Shown: positions 59,087-64,000 of the stretch, piece after piece
How the letters are laid out: each line of letters begins with the position of its first letter
Numbering within the stretch: the first letter of the stretch is position 1
Assembly: GCF_003573695.1 (NCBI RefSeq)
Contig: NC_039359.1
Span: 76,460,783-76,524,782 of the forward strand
From: Papaver somniferum
Lineage: Eukaryota; Streptophyta; Magnoliopsida; Ranunculales; Papaveraceae
Direction: 5' to 3'
Length of the DNA: 64,000 bases
Program-made: the position numbers and the translations under genes
The notes under the pieces: model-generated
Seen by the model: the letters and a program-made list of their open reading frames with translations, nothing else
Told to the model about the DNA's origin: nothing
Databases searched by the model: none

Positions 59087-60636
59087 TGATAGGGAATAGT
59101 GTTATAGTATTAAGATTGCGGTAAATAAGGATTCGTTGCTCGGACTTGTAAAGATTTAAAAATTAAGATATATACAGAATATATGTCACAAGATCAAGAG
59201 GAACCAGGACTCAGGATTCCAATGTGTTTCATATTCAAGTGGCTCAGAAAATAATCCTAAGCGATTATAGCTCAAAATAAAACAAGTATTAACTCTATCT
59301 TTGCCAAATTAGATTCCATAAAATATTACTTGTATATTATAAGCATGGCACATCAAGAATCCCTAGGACTAAGCATGTTCCATCAAACAAAATCACAAGT
59401 AATTAGTTGAAATCATAAATCAATTAAAATCGGTGCAAAAAGTGAATTAAGAATTATTTAAATAACCACATGGCTGAAAAACAGCTTCCTCCATCATCCC
59501 AGTATTGGGGTTTAGCTACTCATAATATTCATGTTCTCAAAATACATACTCGATGCTCAAAATATGATTAAAAGAGGGAAAAATATAAAACAGTGAAACT
59601 ACGACCCTCTATAAGCGTCCAGAGAAGAACGATACCAGACAACTGCAGTAAAAAAACGACACTCCGCTGCTGCTGTTGATGCTGCTGAAATAAGACTGCC
59701 CTGGAGAGTCTGTTCTTCTTGTTCTTGAAGCTTTTTAATGGCAGCAGCAGCAGCAGGTGAACATTGCTGTTTTTCCTTTTTCTTCGCTTCTCCTGGATCT
59801 CGATCGACCCCAAACTCTTCATAACCTCTATATGACTCGAAACAATCTATATATACTTAAACAGGTCCACTAAATCTTCCCCAAAATTCTCCTTTTCTCT
59901 CCACAGCAAGTTACGTATATTTCCTCTCTTTCTTCTTTTTACGCGTCTACTAAGCTATTCCCTTGCCACAAAACTCTCCAATGACTTGAAGAAGACCAAG
60001 TGCAAGTATAGTTAGCGTGAAAATCTCCCAGAAATTCCTCACAAAATCTTTGAACTCAATCAGCAGCGCACGTGTTCTGTTGAACTTCGATTCAATTTTT
60101 CCGGCATTCCAGCCCAATTGTTTGCGTCCAATAGATTGTACTAGGCCTGTTTAGTCCATCCAAGTCCAGCCCAACTGATTTCGGCGATTGAATCTCGTTA
60201 AAACTCCATCAAAATTCGATTCTCAATCTGCCAGTGAACTTCCCGCCAATTTTCTAATTCAAAACGTGAAGAAGGTGGGTGCCCTTATCCTGTGTTGTTC
60301 TCCCTTTAGCAGCTTCCTGGAAATAGGTCACCCCTTAGTAATTAGGTTACCCCTTATCCAAAATCCAGGGTCCGTATAGTGATTTCTCTGGGACATTTTC
60401 CGCACTTTTTCGGGGTTCCTCCGGGGTATTTCTTGGGTACTTCCGGTACACTTTTGGGACGCTTCCGGTACTCTATCAACGGAGGTCCAAACGCCGCATT
60501 TTCAGCCAATTTCACCGCAAAACTTTATTCTTCTAAAAACACCTACAAATAAATAAAATAGCCAAATAAGTACAATATCGAGCACTAACAATATATATAT
60601 AATTGAGATATATTAGACACATAAATTCGTCTATCA
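59087..60636 (-). repeat. 3' LTR of retrotransposon 3
   Basis: 1,550 bases, TGATAGGGAA...GTCTATCA on the plus strand; on the minus strand it begins TGATAGACGAATTTATG. Homologous to the solo LTR at 31108-32648. Just outside, the minus strand reads AAGTTTGGGGGTATT, a polypurine tract, so this is the 3' LTR and the body of the element lies to the right. The left end is inferred by matching the solo LTR. Confidence 0.85.
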
Positions 60637-61948
60637 AATACCCCCAAACTTATTATTTGCTAGTCCCGAGCAAATCAAAACTACAAAATAAAATTATAAC
60701 TCACTGTCGCAGGCATCGTCGATTGCATTTAGCGTATGCAATAAGCCTTTAAACCCCTTGGTGGCCCTAGTGGCCGAGTTATAGTCTCGGGTGGGCTTAC
60801 AAGAGGTATACCCACAAAACCTGTACTCCAGACCTTAGCTATCTACGCAGAACCTTGGAAGGCACTAAAGAATCTCCTTGGTTGGCATACTTATTGACTA
60901 CAGGAAGAAGTACCCTGATGCGAAATTCCAATTGATGTACACGAGTTTGCACTCAAGCATACTAAAATTCATATAAAGTGACAGAGCTCTACTCAGATAG
61001 TTGCACTATGGACATCATATTCGGAGTCAAAACTAATCACATGGATAGATCAAGAAGATAGATATAGAAAAACATGTATTGTTTTGATGTTTACTAAGTG
61101 AACGGCGTTTCCCATATCTGTCTGAAGGCCTCCGCCAAAATGAACCTATCCTAATGGATTGAGATACTAGTCTGACTAATATCAACACACTGGCATATAC
61201 AAGGGTACCAGTGGTCGATAACCTAACTCTAGGTCAACACAACTGGCATATACAAGGGTACCAGTGGTCGAATTTATTGAATTTATTCCTTTTGGTCAAA
61301 TGGTCTGGTCTCAATTTCTTTCTTCTTTCATTTTTTTTTTCTACTTTTGGTAACTACCATTTTTTTTTCATCTTTTTTTTTTCATCTCTTTTTCTTTTTC
61401 AACTTTTTTTTTTCATGCTATCTCAATCACTCTAATTCACCCTAGCATTGGTAACAACTTGAATCGTGGGCCCCACCTATCACTTAGAAAAACATAGTTT
61501 AAAAACAAAATAAAATAAAAATAGAAGTGAAAAGGACTCAACGAGATATGGTGAAACTATCATGTTATTGCTAACACCTGAGCTCTGTGCTTTTATGAAT
61601 AGACTCTTTAGATGTTTCCATCTAATCAGATTGGTTCCTCAAACTCCTACAATCAAAATGCTTCCATCCACTTAGATTGGTTAGTGCCATCCTAAATAAG
61701 CATAAATTTCTAGGCTCTGGAGTTTATTTATTCATACTACAACTAAAAAGTTTCTCCCATACCCCCAAACTTAAACCTAACATTGTCCTCAATGTTCTAA
61801 AGATGAAATTAAAAGCATGAACAAGGAGAAACTGTTACCATTTGAAGTGAAAGAGTTACGGAAGGATATTACCTGGTTGCATGAGATTGGGTTACCTCCC
61901 AATAAGTGCTAAGTTTAAAGTCTTCAGCCAGACTAAGAAAAGGATTAG
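60637..61948 (-). other. 3' internal region of retrotransposon 3
   Basis: Holds the polypurine tract (60637-60652), a segment at about 60715-60825 shared with the TIR element near 13230-13350, an imperfect duplication of AACTGGCATATACAAGGGTA-type sequence (about 61190-61265) and T-rich tracts at 61318-61412. The plus-strand frame 61211-61435 is poly-T translation. Confidence 0.7.
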
Positions 61949-63397
61949 TCAACTCGAACCGTATAACAGTAGCCGGAATAACTGTGGGTCTTTAACACCA
62001 AAAAGAGCTGACAAAAGGAAACTGCAGTGAACCAAGAAAATATACAAGACTAGCATGCCCTTACCTAGTTTCATGATTAAGATATCTATATCTAATTGTG
62101 GTTCAGGTTCAGGTTCTATAAAAGGGTCTAAATATATTTTTTTAGGCTGCAACTCCTCAAAATTGAGATCCGAATTATTAGGTCCTAGAGTCTGTAAATA
62201 CTTAAATAAGAACTTAGAAGCACAAAATAATAACCTAAATAATTGAGGATCCTCTAAGTCAATCATGTTTGACTTACATAATTGACCACAGTGAGAGTAG
62301 TGGTCATTCTTAAGAAAATGTGTCGATTCTAATATCCTAAAGTAATTAGGTTTAGTCTCAGAACTTAATAATTGACACATTTGAAATTTATACGTTCCCA
62401 CAATTGTTTGAAAAATATTTGGTGGGAAAACAAAGTCGATCTTAGTATCATAGCCTGGTCTAACCTCATCAACCAGAGGATGGGTTTCTAACAACTGAAC
62501 TTCCTTATGGACATCACTAGGTTCAGGAAAACGAGTATGAAAGTAATCTTGTAAAATGGTTGAGGCATTGATGTCAAGTCCTAAGTGTGGGGACTTTCTG
62601 AGAGTTAAAGGTAAGGCACTAAGGAAGTGATAATCACCCCCAAACTTAGAGTTTTCAGTTTCTCTAGATGGACCTCTAATTATTTCTTGAATTTCCGTAT
62701 CTTCAGAGTCCTTAAAATATTCAAGAGATTCTTCTAAGTTATTATCAGGTAGTGCATCTTTACTCATCTCTAGGGGTCTATATTCTTCTTCCAAGACTAT
62801 TGTTTCTAAGTCGCTAGACTCTAAAACAGTATTTTCGAAATGAACCCGTTCCTTTAAACCACTATCGGCTTCGTAATCAAAAGGAAAAACTACATCGTCT
62901 AAAACGGTGGTATCCCTAATCAAATCCTCGTCCTTTTGAATAGGTGAATAATCATAAAAATTATTTGGATTTGAAGTAGAAATAATATAATCACTATAAA
63001 GCTCAATTGGATTACTAGATTCCTGATTACTATGCCTACATATTTCAGATTCTTCATCACTACTATCCTCATCATCATAATAGTACGAAGATGATTGAAC
63101 CTTTTCTAAATAAGTAGTGTTACCAATTATAACCTCGTTATCCTGATTATGTGAAAAAGTATCTTCATTCTCAAGGGTATTATTGGATACACTATATTGG
63201 CAATTCAAGTTATTTCGAGCAATACTTTTGTTCGTCTCTAACTCAAGTCTACGTGTCGACTCAGCTATCCTCTCAAGGGTCTCTTCCAAAGAAAGTTCCC
63301 TTAGTGTAGGATCTAAGTTTTGAGTTAATCTATTGAGGATATCTTCTACAGATTCAGTTGTTGTTGCAGTTCTTTCGTCCATAACTACGTTATTCAC
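61949..63397 (-). CDS. Unrecognised acidic ORF of retrotransposon 3
   Basis: 482 residues, very rich in Glu, Asp and Ser. It starts within a repeated motif: SLEETLERIAESTRRLELET here, and a sister copy SLEETLRNLAESSRQLAEST just upstream in another frame. Near the C-terminus, EPEPEPQLDIDILIMKLGKG precedes a hydrophobic stretch LVLYIFLVHCSFLLSALFGV. No gag, RT or integrase motif. It probably belongs to the element's own structural or accessory ORF. It is likely continuous with the frame at 63466-63768 through a frameshift near 63505. Confidence 0.5.
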   Translation of the reverse strand: MNNVVMDERTATTTESVEDILNRLTQNLDPTLRELSLEETLERIAESTRRLELETNKSIARNNLNCQYSVSNNTLENEDTFSHNQDNEVIIGNTTYLEKVQSSSYYYDDEDSSDEESEICRHSNQESSNPIELYSDYIISTSNPNNFYDYSPIQKDEDLIRDTTVLDDVVFPFDYEADSGLKERVHFENTVLESSDLETIVLEEEYRPLEMSKDALPDNNLEESLEYFKDSEDTEIQEIIRGPSRETENSKFGGDYHFLSALPLTLRKSPHLGLDINASTILQDYFHTRFPEPSDVHKEVQLLETHPLVDEVRPGYDTKIDFVFPPNIFQTIVGTYKFQMCQLLSSETKPNYFRILESTHFLKNDHYSHCGQLCKSNMIDLEDPQLFRLLFCASKFLFKYLQTLGPNNSDLNFEELQPKKIYLDPFIEPEPEPQLDIDILIMKLGKGMLVLYIFLVHCSFLLSALFGVKDPQLFRLLLYGSS

Positions 63398-63465
63398 CTC
63401 ATCTAATTTATACGTCGATTCAGCTAACTGACGTGATGACTCAGCTAAATTCCTGAGAGTCTCTT

Positions 63466-63768
63466 CTAGAGAAGGAATAGGAACTGAAGGATCATAAAAG
63501 GACTGCTTTTCAAAAGTTTGATTGTATCCTCTAAAGACGAAGAACTAGTATTATAATCTTCTTGCTCGTATGACTGATGCACGTGCGGATAGTAATTGGG
63601 CTCACCATGGTATGAACCATAACCTTGAAAAGGTTGGCGTCCCCAGTCATTATTCTCACTATGGTCATAATACTGATGATGTCCATATTCAAATTCAGGT
63701 CGATATTCATTGTATTGGCTTCTATCATACCAGTTCGACATTCTTAATTGCAGGGGAATTCTACGCAA
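63466..63768 (-). pseudogene. N-terminal part of the retrotransposon 3 ORF
   Basis: Tyr-, His-, Asn- and Gln-rich: MSNWYDRSQYNEYRPEF and GSYHGEPNYYPHVHQSYEQE, then SSSLEDTIKLL. The likely true start is the internal Met of MSNWYD. A frame change near 63505 separates it from the 482-residue ORF. This Tyr/Gln-rich start is typical of retroelement Gag-like proteins, but no domain is recognised. Confidence 0.5.
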
Positions 63769-64000
63769 TCACAAACAAGTCCGACTCGACCAAATCAAAC
63801 CTATAGAATCTAGCAAACAAAAAGCATGATGGCTCCACTTAGATTGTTTTCTAGACCAGCTTCTATTCCTTCGAAAAGGAATTCGTTACAATTTGAGCAC
63901 ACCCCTCTGGAATCAATCCGAGCTAATGTAAGTTGAATCGAGGCGAGGGAAGCTCAGTGGAGCTTTGATACCCAAGGCCTCACCGCTATCACAAGGCGGC
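63769..64000. other. Retrotransposon 3, 5' leader side, runs off the window
   Basis: Upstream of the Gag-like start on the minus strand. The primer-binding site and 5' LTR must lie beyond 64000. No feature seen. Confidence 0.4.

Noticed and set aside
61211..61435. Hydrophobic 74-residue ORF
   Set aside because: Translation of poly-T tracts in an untranslated region.
1..64000. tRNA, rRNA or organelle-derived DNA
   Set aside because: No cloverleaf-type A/B box pair, rRNA core or plastid gene was noticed; a covariance-model scan would be needed to exclude small RNAs.

Overview
This is nuclear DNA from a flowering plant, most likely a eudicot with a repeat-rich genome. The evidence is AT-rich intergenic sequence, GT-AG introns, and plant-specific gene families: a sieve-element-occlusion gene, a CYP86 P450 and a wall-associated kinase. 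The species cannot be read from the sequence. Only about 8 kb is host gene space. Most of the rest is nested transposable elements whose borders can be fixed to the base from terminal repeats and target-site duplications (TSDs).

Layout. 1.4-4.4 kb (-): sieve element occlusion (SEO) pseudogene with a nonsense codon and at least two frameshifts. 6.2-9.4 kb (+): protein-L-isoaspartate O-methyltransferase, with exon 2 frame-broken by a deletion and a Helitron-like 3' end in intron 1. 9.8-11.4 kb (-): intact intronless CYP86-type P450 whose core promoter is tandemly duplicated (2 x 74 bp). 12.8-15.5 kb: a 2,684-bp DNA element with 40-bp terminal inverted repeats (TIRs), a perfect 8-bp TSD, two candidate spliced minus-strand genes and eleven 37-39 bp hairpin-forming subrepeats. 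This element is the best candidate for something undescribed.

15.9-35.4 kb: a 19.5-kb Tat-lineage Ty3/gypsy retrotransposon in minus orientation (TSD TATCC). Its gag is interrupted by a 1,541-bp solo LTR of another family (TSD AGGAA). Its 3' region holds an antisense open reading frame (aORF) with predicted introns, interrupted by a 5.3-kb CACTA transposon (TSD TTG). 36.9-51.5 kb: a hAT-type transposase gene (-) split by a second, plus-orientation Tat element of 12.4 kb (TSD AGTAC). That element also carries an antisense coiled-coil aORF and has many stops, an integrase deletion and a truncated 3' LTR. 51.8-54.5 kb (-): apparently intact three-exon wall-associated receptor kinase. 55.9-56.3 kb: a Tourist-like MITE. 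57.8-59.1 kb (-): decayed transposon-type ORFs. 59.1-64 kb: 3' LTR and 3' internal part of a third retrotransposon, which shares its LTR family with the solo LTR and runs off the window.

The genes do not form a pathway. The intact host genes are the P450 (fatty-acid hydroxylation for surface lipids, by family) and the kinase (cell-wall sensing, by family). The insertion order can be read directly: the hAT gene is older than Tat element 2, and Tat element 1 is older than its CACTA and LTR passengers.
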